From contig CAKQEA010000008.1 in assembly GCA_934229785.1 (NCBI GenBank), positions 1 to 64,000 on the forward strand: a stretch of DNA of 64,000 bases, read 5' to 3'. Of this stretch, positions 53,489 to 61,826 are shown one piece after another. The position numbers and the translations under genes were made by a program. The stretch is from an uncultured Anaeroplasmataceae bacterium (GTDB lineage Bacteria > Bacillota_I > Bacilli_A > Acholeplasmatales > Anaeroplasmataceae). Positions within the stretch are counted from its first letter, which is position 1. Each line of letters opens with the position of its first letter. Under the pieces are notes generated by a model that was not told the origin of the DNA, ran no database searches, and was given only the letters and a program-made list of their open reading frames with translations.

Positions 53489-56098
53489 TTAATTAATTTT
53501 CTTACTTTTAATTCTTTCAATCAATTTAACAATCTCCATTATCAAAACAATAATAAGTGATAATCCAATACAAATCATAAGTTGAGAAAATGATAGAGGA
53601 ACAAATTTAAATAAATTACTAATTCCTGGGACATAAATTACAATCAATTGTAATAAAAAGCCAACTATAAAAGCAAAGTTCATAAATTTATTTTTATAGC
53701 TTTGCTTACTAAATACTGAATGATTACTCTTTACATTATACGCATGGAAAAGCTGAGTGGATGACAATGTTAAAAAAGCCATTGTTTGACCTAACGTATG
53801 ATTTTTAAAAATCATATTACCAATTAAATAGCTTCCAAGTGTCGTAAGACCAATAATTAAACCTTCAATACAAATTCTTACTGCATAACCATTTGCAAAA
53901 AAACCTTCATTTTTACCCCTTGGCTTTTGATGCATAACATTATCATCAGTCATTTCCATACCAATACCAAAAGCAGGAAGAGAATCTGTAATTAAATTAA
54001 TCCACAATAAATGCATAGCTAGAAGTGGAGTGGCATCATTTCCCTTAAGTATACCTATAGCTCCTAAAAATGATGTAATGAAAATAGCTAAAACCTCGCC
54101 AATATTTGATGATAATAAATACTTAACGCATTTACGAATATTATCATATATTCCACGTCCCTCTTTAACAGCACAAACAATCGTATTAAAATTATCATCA
54201 GTTAATATCATATCACAAGCCTCTTTGCTGACATCAGTACCTGTTATCCCCATTGCACAGCCTATATCTGCCGTTTTCAAAGCTGGTGCATCATTTACTC
54301 CATCACCAGTCATAGCAACAATTGCTCCTTTTTTTTGCCAAGCAGTAACAATTCTAACCTTATCCTTAGGTGCAACACGAGCAAATACTGAATATTTATC
54401 TATATTATTATAAAGCTCAGAATCAGACATTTGATCTAATTCATTTGAGGTAATAGCTAAATCACCATCCTTAAAAATACCTAAATTTTTGGCAATAGCC
54501 TTAGCTGTAATAATATGATCACCTGTAATCATAACAGTCTTAATTCCAGCTTCACTTGCTATTTTAATTGATTCTTTAACCTCACTTCTTTCAGGATCAA
54601 TCATACCAACAAGTCCCACAAATATAAAATCATGCTCTAATTCCTCTTTTGAAGGCAAATGATCAAATTCCTTAACTGCTAAAGCTAAAACACGCAAAGC
54701 ATTAGATGCCATTTCTAAATTAGCCTTCAAAGCCCTATTCTTTTCATCCTCACTATTAATTGATAAATTAATAATTCTATCTGGTGCACCCTTTGTAATT
54801 GCAATAAAGCTATCACCATCTAAAATAACAGTAGTCATAAGCTTTCTATCACTATCAAAGGGCAAATCTAATACTCTTTTATATTTATTAACATCCTCAC
54901 CATAAATTATATTTAAATCAAGCAAAGCTAGCTCTGTTGGATCACCCACTCTTATAATCCTACCACATTCATTTGAAATCTTAGCATCACAGCATATTGC
55001 AAAATAAGTTATCATTTTCCTTGCTTCAAATGATAAATTAGTTACATCCATTAGTTCGTTACAATATAATTTAGTTACTGTCATTTTATTTATAGTTAAG
55101 GTACCTGTTTTATCTGTACATATAACATTACAAGAGCCTAAGGTTTCAACAGAAGGAAGTCTTTTAACAATAGCATTTTCCTTACTCATTTTTGTAACAC
55201 CAATAGCTAATAAAGTAGTAACAACACAAGCTAATCCCTCTGGAATTGCAGCAACAGCTAATGAAATTGCAATCTTAAAGGCATCAGCAAAATGATTAAA
55301 ATCCCAATTAAGAGTTATCATTTCCATAACAAAAACAACAACACAAACAACTAAACAAATAATACCAATAGCTCCACCAACCTTATTTAGCTTATGTTGA
55401 AGTGGTGTTGTTTCTGTATTACAGTTATCAAGCATACACGCTATTTTACCTACTTCTGTATTCATGCCAACAGATGTAACAATCGCATAAGCATTACCAT
55501 TTGTGATATATGTTGAAGAAAATAAACAATTCTTCCTATCGCCAAGTGAAATATTCTCATCAGCAATATACAATGAATTCTTATTAACAGGAACAGATTC
55601 ACCAGTAAGCATTGACTCATCAACGCATAAGCTATTACATTTAATAATTCTTGCATCGGCAGAAACCTTATCACCAGCTTCAACGTAAATAATATCACCA
55701 ACAACAATTTCTGAGGTATCAATAGTTATAACACTACCATTTCTAACAACCTTAGAACATTCAGCACTAAGCTTTTGTAAAGCCTCTAAGCTTTTTTCAG
55801 CTTTAACACCCTGATATAAGCCAAGTATTGCATTTACAATAACAACAACCATAATAATTAATGACTCAACCCATTCACTTCTATCTATAACAATAGAAAT
55901 AATTGCCGCAATAATTAAAATAATAATAAGTGGATCTTTAAATTCTAATAAAAACTTAACAAATAAGGACTTCTTCTTTTTTTCCTTTAATTTGTTTTCT
56001 CCATACCTATCACGATTAATTTTAACCTTATCACTAGTTAAACCATAATCAAGATTACTTTCAAATTCACTTTCTAATTCTTCTAATTTTTTATTCAT
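53489..56098 (-). CDS. P2A-type cation ATPase, Mn2+/Ca2+ exporter type
   Basis: An 869-residue P-ATPase of the PacL/YoaB kind: N-terminal cation-ATPase domain (SNLDYGLTSDKVKINRDRYG), TGES, the phosphorylated Asp D329 in DKTGTLT, TGDHIITAKAIA, MTGDGVNDAPALKTADIGCAMG and ten predicted helices, with membrane motifs AIPEGL and the pair N-D in LWINLITD. P2A pumps move Ca2+ or Mn2+. The leader carries a yybP-ykoY riboswitch, which senses Mn2+, so Mn2+ export when Mn2+ is high is the best reading; a lactococcal homologue (YoaB) has the same control. The gene stands alone, with GGAGGG before the ATG. Confidence 0.9.
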   Translation of the reverse strand: MNKKLEELESEFESNLDYGLTSDKVKINRDRYGENKLKEKKKKSLFVKFLLEFKDPLIIILIIAAIISIVIDRSEWVESLIIMVVVIVNAILGLYQGVKAEKSLEALQKLSAECSKVVRNGSVITIDTSEIVVGDIIYVEAGDKVSADARIIKCNSLCVDESMLTGESVPVNKNSLYIADENISLGDRKNCLFSSTYITNGNAYAIVTSVGMNTEVGKIACMLDNCNTETTPLQHKLNKVGGAIGIICLVVCVVVFVMEMITLNWDFNHFADAFKIAISLAVAAIPEGLACVVTTLLAIGVTKMSKENAIVKRLPSVETLGSCNVICTDKTGTLTINKMTVTKLYCNELMDVTNLSFEARKMITYFAICCDAKISNECGRIIRVGDPTELALLDLNIIYGEDVNKYKRVLDLPFDSDRKLMTTVILDGDSFIAITKGAPDRIINLSINSEDEKNRALKANLEMASNALRVLALAVKEFDHLPSKEELEHDFIFVGLVGMIDPERSEVKESIKIASEAGIKTVMITGDHIITAKAIAKNLGIFKDGDLAITSNELDQMSDSELYNNIDKYSVFARVAPKDKVRIVTAWQKKGAIVAMTGDGVNDAPALKTADIGCAMGITGTDVSKEACDMILTDDNFNTIVCAVKEGRGIYDNIRKCVKYLLSSNIGEVLAIFITSFLGAIGILKGNDATPLLAMHLLWINLITDSLPAFGIGMEMTDDNVMHQKPRGKNEGFFANGYAVRICIEGLIIGLTTLGSYLIGNMIFKNHTLGQTMAFLTLSSTQLFHAYNVKSNHSVFSKQSYKNKFMNFAFIVGFLLQLIVIYVPGISNLFKFVPLSFSQLMICIGLSLIIVLIMEIVKLIERIKSKKIN

Positions 56099-56119
56099 AA
56101 TTATCCCTCCTGATTAAAA

Positions 56120-56157
56120 AAATAAAAAAGACCCCATCAAATAGATGATAAGGTCTT
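56120..56157 (-). terminator. Mn riboswitch expression platform (terminator)
   Basis: Hairpin AAGACC..CATC with GATG..GGTCTT, followed on the minus strand by a T-run of six, an A and another T-run. Confidence 0.8.
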
Positions 56158-56159
56158 GC

Positions 56160-56250
56160 AAATCAAAAATGACAACTATAACCGGAAAATAAATTTCGAG
56201 ATGACGATTATAGAAACTAATCTCTTAGTAGCTACTCCCCTTGAGGAATT
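56160..56250 (-). promoter_or_regulatory. yybP-ykoY (Mn2+) riboswitch aptamer
   Basis: The minus strand has the signature GGGGAGTAGC (56240-56231), the conserved TCGTCATCTCG block and a closing stem TATAATCG/CGGTTATA. It lies between a consensus promoter and a terminator and precedes a P2A cation pump, a known target of this riboswitch class. Metal binding probably prevents the terminator. Confidence 0.8.
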
Positions 56251-56268
56251 ATTTATTTTTACATTAAA

Positions 56269-56297
56269 ATTATATTTTATTTACCTTTCATTGTCAA
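56269..56297 (-). promoter_or_regulatory. Promoter of the Mn riboswitch-ATPase unit
   Basis: Minus-strand TTGACA, 17-nt spacer, TATAAT, a full consensus match. Confidence 0.85.
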
Positions 56298-56498
56298 TAA
56301 TTCTATGCTTTAAAATTAAAAATAATTACATTAAAATAAATATCATAAATCATTATTTAAATATTTTTTTTAAAATTAATTTTTTCTAAAAATAGAAAGA
56401 AAAATTAAAATAAAATAACATTAAAAAAAGATATTTTTACAAAAGAAAAAAGCCTTAAAAAAAGATACTCTTTTTAACAAAAAAATGCTATATTTTCT

Positions 56499-56526
56499 TT
56501 GACATATCAAGCTAATAGCGTATAAT
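56499..56526 (+). promoter_or_regulatory. Promoter of the DUF1294 gene pair
   Basis: Plus-strand TTGACA, 16-nt spacer, TATAAT, about 70 nt before the first start codon. Confidence 0.75.
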
Positions 56527-56594
56527 AAAGGTGAATAAAGACATGTAGTATATTCTTTTTCAAACAATAAAACAAATAAAAAAAGGAGAAAAAA

Positions 56595-56891
56595 ATGAGC
56601 TACGAATTAATTATTTTATGCATTTACATTGCCTATTTAATAGTTATGTCAATAGTAACATTTTCTTTATTCGTTAAGGATAAAAAAATGGCTAAGAATA
56701 ATGGCAATGAAGTAAGAATTAAAGAAAAAACACTATTATCAAGTGTTGTATGTGGTGGAGCAATTGGAGGCTTTATAGGTAGACTTTATGCTCATCATAA
56801 AACAGAAAAATCATATTTTTCATTAACAATTTATTTTTCAATATTACTTGAGCTATTAACACTTGGCGTATTAATAGCACTAGCATTATAG
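56595..56891 (+). CDS. DUF1294-like membrane protein
   Basis: A 98-residue membrane protein with three hydrophobic segments (about 3-25, 48-65, 75-97). The order LFVKDKKMAKNN, RIKEKTLLSSVVCGGAIGGFIG and YAHHKTEKSYF follows the DUF1294 pattern (YxxDKxxA, R.PE.TLL, GG..G...M..F.HKT.K..F). The role of the family is unknown. AAAGGAG precedes the ATG. It forms an operon with the next gene. Confidence 0.78.
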   Translation: MSYELIILCIYIAYLIVMSIVTFSLFVKDKKMAKNNGNEVRIKEKTLLSSVVCGGAIGGFIGRLYAHHKTEKSYFSLTIYFSILLELLTLGVLIALAL

Positions 56892-56900
56892 GAGGTTATT

Positions 56901-57113
56901 ATGAAAGAAAAAACATCTTTAGAAAAATCTCATTCAAAGCTTTCAAACACAAAGCTTACACTTATTTGTTTATTTGCTTGTATACTTGAAGCAGTTTTAT
57001 GGATTGGTGTTGGTGTAATAATAAAATTCCAAGCTCTAGGAATTATATTAATTGTTGTAGGAGTAGTACTTGCTATACCAACAATTTTACTAACAAAAAA
57101 TTTCAAAAGATAA
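56901..57113 (+). CDS. Small two-helix membrane protein
   Basis: A 70-residue protein with a basic soluble start and two hydrophobic helices (about 18-42 and 45-63), ending in KNFKR. I recognise no family. It starts 9 nt after the DUF1294 gene with GGAGG, so the two are co-expressed. Confidence 0.7.
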   Translation: MKEKTSLEKSHSKLSNTKLTLICLFACILEAVLWIGVGVIIKFQALGIILIVVGVVLAIPTILLTKNFKR

Positions 57114-57192
57114 ATTAAGGGGCTGTGAAAAAAACCAACTTTTGAAGCAAGGTATATGGTTCTTACTCATAAGTTGGTAGACTAACATAAGC

Positions 57193-57241
57193 CATTATAA
57201 GAAAAATGACACTATTTTGTAGTGTCATTTTTCTTATAATG
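57193..57241. terminator. Long perfect palindrome, probably bidirectional terminator
   Basis: A 22-bp perfect inverted repeat (arm CATTATAAGAAAAATGACAC plus TA, loop 5 nt) between convergent genes. Arms hold AAAAA/TTTTT runs, giving T-rich ends in both directions. Confidence 0.6.
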
Positions 57242-57251
57242 AGTAAGCTTT

Positions 57252-58418
57252 TTATTTAACTCTTAAAATCATACATTTTAAATATAGTTGCTCCTCTGAT
57301 TGGAGCAATGCTGGATGATCAGGAGATTGAATTCTAAAATCTAAAAATTGAACAGTCCTTTTAGCATCATGTGCAGCCTCATTAACCATCTGCATAAATA
57401 AATTAGGAGTCATATGCTGAGAACAACTAAAAGTTAATAAATATCCACCAGACTTAATAATTTTCATAGCAGTCATATTAATCTCTTTATAACCACGATA
57501 TGCCTTCTTTAAAGATTCCTTATTCTTAGAAAATGCTGGGGGATCTAGGACAATAACATCATACTTATCCTTAACATCATCGCTATGTAAATAATCAAAA
57601 ACATCAACACATTTAGCCTCTAGCTGGCTAAAGCCATTTATTTTAGCATTGTTTAAAATCTCATCACAGGCTCTTTTAGAAATATCGCAGGCATCAACAT
57701 GCTTAGCACCATATTTACATGCATGCAAGGCAAATCCACCAACATTAGAAAAAGCATCTAACACTACCTTATTTTTGGCATACAATCTTAAAATATCTCT
57801 ATTTAACTTTTGATCTAAAAAATAACCAGTTTTTTGACCATTTTCCATATCAACAATGAAATGAATACCATCCTCTTCAACTAAAACTCTAGGATCAAAT
57901 TCACCATATAGGTATCCCTTTGTTTGTTTTAGACCTTCTTTTTCTCTTACTGGCATATCACTACGCTCATAAATACCCTTGCAGCCTGTTAATTCTACTA
58001 AAATTTCTACAATATCCTGTTTTATCATATCCATACCTAAAGACATAAATTGTACAGATAAATAATCACCATACTTATCAACAACAAGACCAGGTAAATA
58101 ATCAGCCTCACTAAAAACAAGGCGGGTTGCATTCCAACCTAAATTTTTTCTATGTGATATCGCATATTCTATTCTTTTTTTAAAGAATTCTTTATCAATA
58201 ACCTCACCTTCATCTAAAGATAAAATTCTAACCATTATCTTAGACGAAGTATTTAAAAATCCATAGGCAACAAATTTATGATCAAAAGTATAAACACTAC
58301 ATACCTTACCATTTTCTATAGTACCTTCAAAATTTATTATTTCATTATTAAATACCCATGGATAACCATTTAAAATATTTATTTCTTCATTCTTATTTAA
58401 TATTATCTTTAACATCAT
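57252..58418 (-). CDS. RlmI/RlmK-like class I SAM rRNA methyltransferase
   Basis: A 388-residue enzyme with an N-terminal PUA-like domain (LNGYPWVFNNEI, VYTFDHKFVAYGF), a central region (EADYLPGLVVDKYGDYLSVQ, ENGQKTGYFLDQKLNR) and a Rossmann methyltransferase with VLDAFSNVGGFALHA and the catalytic DPPAF. These are typical of the RlmI (YwbD) group, which makes m5C in 23S rRNA; the exact target base is inferred. Its start overlaps the stop of the upstream gene as ATGA. Confidence 0.88.
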   Translation of the reverse strand: MMLKIILNKNEEINILNGYPWVFNNEIINFEGTIENGKVCSVYTFDHKFVAYGFLNTSSKIMVRILSLDEGEVIDKEFFKKRIEYAISHRKNLGWNATRLVFSEADYLPGLVVDKYGDYLSVQFMSLGMDMIKQDIVEILVELTGCKGIYERSDMPVREKEGLKQTKGYLYGEFDPRVLVEEDGIHFIVDMENGQKTGYFLDQKLNRDILRLYAKNKVVLDAFSNVGGFALHACKYGAKHVDACDISKRACDEILNNAKINGFSQLEAKCVDVFDYLHSDDVKDKYDVIVLDPPAFSKNKESLKKAYRGYKEINMTAMKIIKSGGYLLTFSCSQHMTPNLFMQMVNEAAHDAKRTVQFLDFRIQSPDHPALLQSEEQLYLKCMILRVK

Positions 58419-58924
58419 TTCACCATTCTCTCGACATACTCCAAATAATTTCTAGCCTTGTTTGTTAAAACGCTATAGCCATAATAAGCTAATATTTCAC
58501 GATATAGACTCTCATTATTTAAGCCATTATTTAAATACTCTTTAGTTAAAATAGCTAGCTCCTGATAAGCAATATCATATATTTGGCGTTCATAACCAAT
58601 ACGAATAAACTTAGGCATAAAAATACCATCCTCTGGCCAATAAACCTTATCATACAAATTATCTGTTACAGGAAATTTCCCCTCATTTAATAAACGCATA
58701 ATTATATCAAAAGCTTTATCACTAATTTTTTTAACACCAAATGCCTCTCTTAGTCTTACCTTGATTAAATTTAGGGTAATAGGTGCTTCAGTATTAATAA
58801 TCGCACTTAAAGTATATCTTAAATCATTTATAGTTTGAATATCCTCATCATATAATTTATCAAGTGAAATAGGTATCATTTCATTACAAACCAAATAAGG
58901 CATTGTTCTTACATTAATTTCCAT
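58415..58924 (-). CDS. Stand-alone DUF3320-like protein
   Basis: A 169-residue soluble protein. The central EAPITLNLIKVRLREAFG and KISDKAFDIIMRLLNEG match the winged-helix-like DUF3320 domain that usually ends large DUF4011-type helicases. Here it occurs alone and is coupled by overlap to an rRNA methyltransferase gene. The residues after it (YWPEDGIFMPKFIR, then two helices) are unfamiliar. Nucleic-acid binding is possible but not shown. Confidence 0.6.
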   Translation of the reverse strand: MEINVRTMPYLVCNEMIPISLDKLYDEDIQTINDLRYTLSAIINTEAPITLNLIKVRLREAFGVKKISDKAFDIIMRLLNEGKFPVTDNLYDKVYWPEDGIFMPKFIRIGYERQIYDIAYQELAILTKEYLNNGLNNESLYREILAYYGYSVLTNKARNYLEYVERMVK

Positions 58925-58992
58925 AAAGCCTCCAAAAATTCTATATAACAGTATTATAAATATATTTTATAATATTAGCTTAAAAAAACAAA

Positions 58993-59020
58993 GAAAAATG
59001 AACAATATTAAGCATTGTCC
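58993..59020 (-). terminator. Terminator of the diguanylate cyclase gene
   Basis: Stem GGACAAT/ATTGTTC with a 7-nt loop, followed by ATTTTT on the minus strand. Confidence 0.55.
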
Positions 59021-59027
59021 AAATTAT

Positions 59028-59825
59028 TTACTTTTGATGAAGCTTTGTTCTACGTTTATCAGCATACATATAGCTATCAACAATAGAAATTGCATCATCA
59101 TAATTGTTAACTTCGGAAAAATGCTTATATCCCATTGCCACACTATCATTTAAAATATTCTTAAACTCAATAGATAAATTCAAAAAATCGCTACAATTAA
59201 TATCTGTTGTAATAACTAAAAATTCATCTCCACCCATTCTAAAAACATTAGAAGTAGGATAATAATTGTTAATTTTCTTAACTAAATCAACAATAGCTTC
59301 ATCACCTTTTAAATGTCCCTTAGTATCATTAATCTTTTTTAAATTGTTAATATCAAAAAGAGTAATTCCAATATTAAACTTAGTTGCACTTAACTCAAAT
59401 TGTTTCAAATAAAACCTATTATAAGCACCTGTTAAAAAATCTTTTGTTGCCATCTCAGTAATTTTTTCAATTGAATTTATATCGTTATTCATAACCTCAT
59501 GAATAAAGAAACCACATAAATCATCTGCAATAGGAAATGTTTCAATTTTTATTTTTCTATCCTGAACTGCATCATTAGCTTCAATAGTAACACTTTTCTT
59601 ATACTTTACTGTATTACCAAAGCCATTAAACCAAGTATCCTCACCATTAACAAAATGCTTTAAGAAATTAGAGCCAATTAGTTCACGAGAACTAACACCT
59701 AAATAAATACCTAATGCCCTATTAACATAAATGTAAGTAAAATCATAACATTTCCCATCTTTAAAAATAGGCTTTATAATCGCAAGAGGCTTAGGATATT
59801 CATCAAAAACATATCCAATATCCAT
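59028..59825 (-). CDS. PAS-GGDEF diguanylate cyclase
   Basis: A 265-residue soluble protein: PAS-like sensor (YIYVNRALGIYLGVSSRELIGSNF split over residues about 31-56) and a GGDEF domain (about 120-260) with FDINNLKKINDTKGHLKGDEA and an intact MGGDEF at residues 197-202. It should make c-di-GMP. No membrane segment is visible, so the signal is likely cytoplasmic. It is the only apparently active cyclase in the window and could supply the ligand of the riboswitch at 50968-51033. Confidence 0.9.
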   Translation of the reverse strand: MDIGYVFDEYPKPLAIIKPIFKDGKCYDFTYIYVNRALGIYLGVSSRELIGSNFLKHFVNGEDTWFNGFGNTVKYKKSVTIEANDAVQDRKIKIETFPIADDLCGFFIHEVMNNDINSIEKITEMATKDFLTGAYNRFYLKQFELSATKFNIGITLFDINNLKKINDTKGHLKGDEAIVDLVKKINNYYPTSNVFRMGGDEFLVITTDINCSDFLNLSIEFKNILNDSVAMGYKHFSEVNNYDDAISIVDSYMYADKRRTKLHQK

Positions 59826-59910
59826 ACTATCACCATCACTTCAAATCGTTACTCTATAGTTTAATTGTAACACATAATCATTTAAAGTATAGAAAAATTT
59901 AAAAAATTAA

Positions 59911-59935
59911 AGAAAAAAGACTCCAACGAGTCTTT
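59911..59935 (-). terminator. Terminator overlapping the flavoprotein stop
   Basis: Hairpin AAAGACTC-GTTG-GAGTCTTT followed by TTT on the minus strand. Confidence 0.75.
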
Positions 59936-61346
59936 ATTTAATCCTATTTGCTATTTCACGAGCTACAAAAACACCATTAGCACCAGCCTGAGCAAGACCA
60001 CGAGTTAAACCAGCACCATCACCACCAACATATAACCCTTTGATTTTTGTTTCAAAATTATTATCAATTTCAGGACGTGCTGAGTAAAATTTAGCCTCAA
60101 CTCCATAAAATAATGTATGCTCGTTAGCTATACCTGGAGTTACATGATCTAATGCTTCAATCATCTCAATAATTGATTTCATTGTATTATATGGCAAAAC
60201 AAGCCCTAAATCGCCTGGAACTGCCTCTTTAAGTGAGGGCTTAACAAAGCCCTCATCAATTCTTTTTTGAGTACTTCTTCTACCTTTAACAATATCACCA
60301 TATCTTTGGACAATAATACTTCCACATGATAATTCATTAGCTAGACGTGAAACCTGATGCGCATATTCATTTGGCAAATCAAATGGATCTGAAAACTTAT
60401 GGGAAACAAGAAGTGCAAAATTTGTGTTGTGACTGCCAAGCCTTTTATCAGCATAGGCATGACCGTTAGCAAGCATTGTACCACTATGATTTTCTACAAC
60501 GACATGACCACTTGGATTTGAACAAAATGTTCTAACAACTGTACCAACTGATGTTCTATATAAAAACTTACCCTCATAAAGATTTTTATTTATTTCTTCC
60601 ATAATAACATCATTAGTTTCAACGCGAACACCAATATCAACCTGATTATTTTTCATAGCAATATCATTTTTCTTACAAATATCTTCAAGCCAAGTCGAAC
60701 CATCTCTACCTACAGCTAAAAATACAAAATTAGAAGATATTTCTTCTCCATTTTTTAAAATAACACCACAAGCCTTGCCATCATTAACAACAACATCTAA
60801 AACCTCAGTTTTAAACATCATATCAATTTTAGGCTTTAAGTCCTCAAACATTCTTTTTAAAATTTCTAAATTATTTTCAGTTCCTAAATGTCTAACCTGT
60901 GAGCGTAATAGCTTTAAGCCAACTGCTAAGCCTTTTCTTTCAATCTCACGAATTTTATCAGTGTTCGGATCAGTTATTTCTGTTGTTGCTCCAAATTTTA
61001 AATTAATAGAATCAACATATTTTATTAAATCAAGTACAACATCATCATCTAAATAATCAGTCATCCAACCGCCAAATTCAGTTGTAATATTAAATTTGCC
61101 ATCCGAAAATGCTCCAGCCCCACCAAAGCCATTAGTAATAGAACAAGCTGGATTACAGCCACTATGTCCATCCTTATTTATTGGACATTTTTTTATTTTA
61201 TGCTCATTTACAGGACAATGTCTATTATAAATATCATGTCCCTTATCAATTAACAAAACACGTAAATTTGGATTTTTGATCATCAGCTCATAAGAACAAA
61301 AAATACCAGCCGGACCAGCTCCAACAATTATACAATCATACTTCAT
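59934..61346 (-). CDS. FAD-dependent oxidoreductase (COG2509-like)
   Basis: A 470-residue flavoprotein with the FAD-binding IIVGAGPAGIFCSYEL near the N-terminus, a Cys-rich stretch (CPVNEHKIKKCPINKDGHSGCNPAC, given in parts: CPVNEH, CPINKD, GCNPAC), GGAGAFSDGKFN, and a C-terminal FAD motif GLYVGGDGAGLTRGLAQAGANG. This matches a large group of uncharacterised dehydrogenases in anaerobes. The ATG at 61346 has GGAGG 5 nt upstream; a TTG 12 nt earlier overlaps that site. Substrate unknown. Confidence 0.85.
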   Translation of the reverse strand: MKYDCIIVGAGPAGIFCSYELMIKNPNLRVLLIDKGHDIYNRHCPVNEHKIKKCPINKDGHSGCNPACSITNGFGGAGAFSDGKFNITTEFGGWMTDYLDDDVVLDLIKYVDSINLKFGATTEITDPNTDKIREIERKGLAVGLKLLRSQVRHLGTENNLEILKRMFEDLKPKIDMMFKTEVLDVVVNDGKACGVILKNGEEISSNFVFLAVGRDGSTWLEDICKKNDIAMKNNQVDIGVRVETNDVIMEEINKNLYEGKFLYRTSVGTVVRTFCSNPSGHVVVENHSGTMLANGHAYADKRLGSHNTNFALLVSHKFSDPFDLPNEYAHQVSRLANELSCGSIIVQRYGDIVKGRRSTQKRIDEGFVKPSLKEAVPGDLGLVLPYNTMKSIIEMIEALDHVTPGIANEHTLFYGVEAKFYSARPEIDNNFETKIKGLYVGGDGAGLTRGLAQAGANGVFVAREIANRIK

Positions 61347-61360
61347 AAATACCTCCAATT

Positions 61361-61385
61361 AAAAGGGCAATGCATTGCATTACCC
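61361..61385 (-). terminator. Terminator of the DUF2188 gene
   Basis: Stem GGGTAATGC-AAT-GCATTGCCC followed by TTTT on the minus strand. Confidence 0.75.
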
Positions 61386-61391
61386 ATTTAA

Positions 61392-61742
61392 CTAATATCT
61401 TCTAATTTTTCCATCTAATCCATGTAATAAAACATAGCTTCCATCCTCTTTGTTTTTACAAAGAGTTTTAGCATATTCTAATGCCTCGGCCTGTGTTTTA
61501 AAAAGCTTAATAACCTTATTAGATCCTTGAATAAATACCTTCCATTCTCTACCTTCATTGTCACGCTTTGAAACATGATAACAAGTCTTACCACCAATTT
61601 TCTTATCTATTGGTGCTTGAGCAACAATAGGTTTTGTCGTGTCAACACGCTTAACCTTTGTAGTCTTCTTTTCAGGTTGCTGAGCCATCACAGGCTTTGA
61701 TGTATCAACCATTTTTGTTTTTGTTTCAATTTTCTCTGCCAT
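61392..61742 (-). CDS. DUF2188 domain protein
   Basis: A 116-residue protein. The first 45 residues hold two degenerate copies of a Lys/Thr-rich segment (MVDTSKPVMAQ and RVDTTKPIVAQ); the rest is a DUF2188 domain (CYHVSKRDNEGREWKVFIQG, KTQAEALEYAKTL, VLLHGLDGKIR). DUF2188 is a small fold of unknown role. The ATG at 61742 has GGGGGT upstream and replaces a longer frame. Confidence 0.8.
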   Translation of the reverse strand: MAEKIETKTKMVDTSKPVMAQQPEKKTTKVKRVDTTKPIVAQAPIDKKIGGKTCYHVSKRDNEGREWKVFIQGSNKVIKLFKTQAEALEYAKTLCKNKEDGSYVLLHGLDGKIRRY

Positions 61743-61826
61743 TTTAATACCCCCATTTATTAAATTATACAATTTAATAAATTCTTTGTAAATTAATATT
61801 TTAAATTAAATATTTAAGAATTAACG

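Noticed and set aside
56156-56389. Open frame of 77 codons on the plus strand
   Set aside because: It covers the Mn riboswitch and its promoter on the other strand, has no ribosome site and an AT-driven composition.
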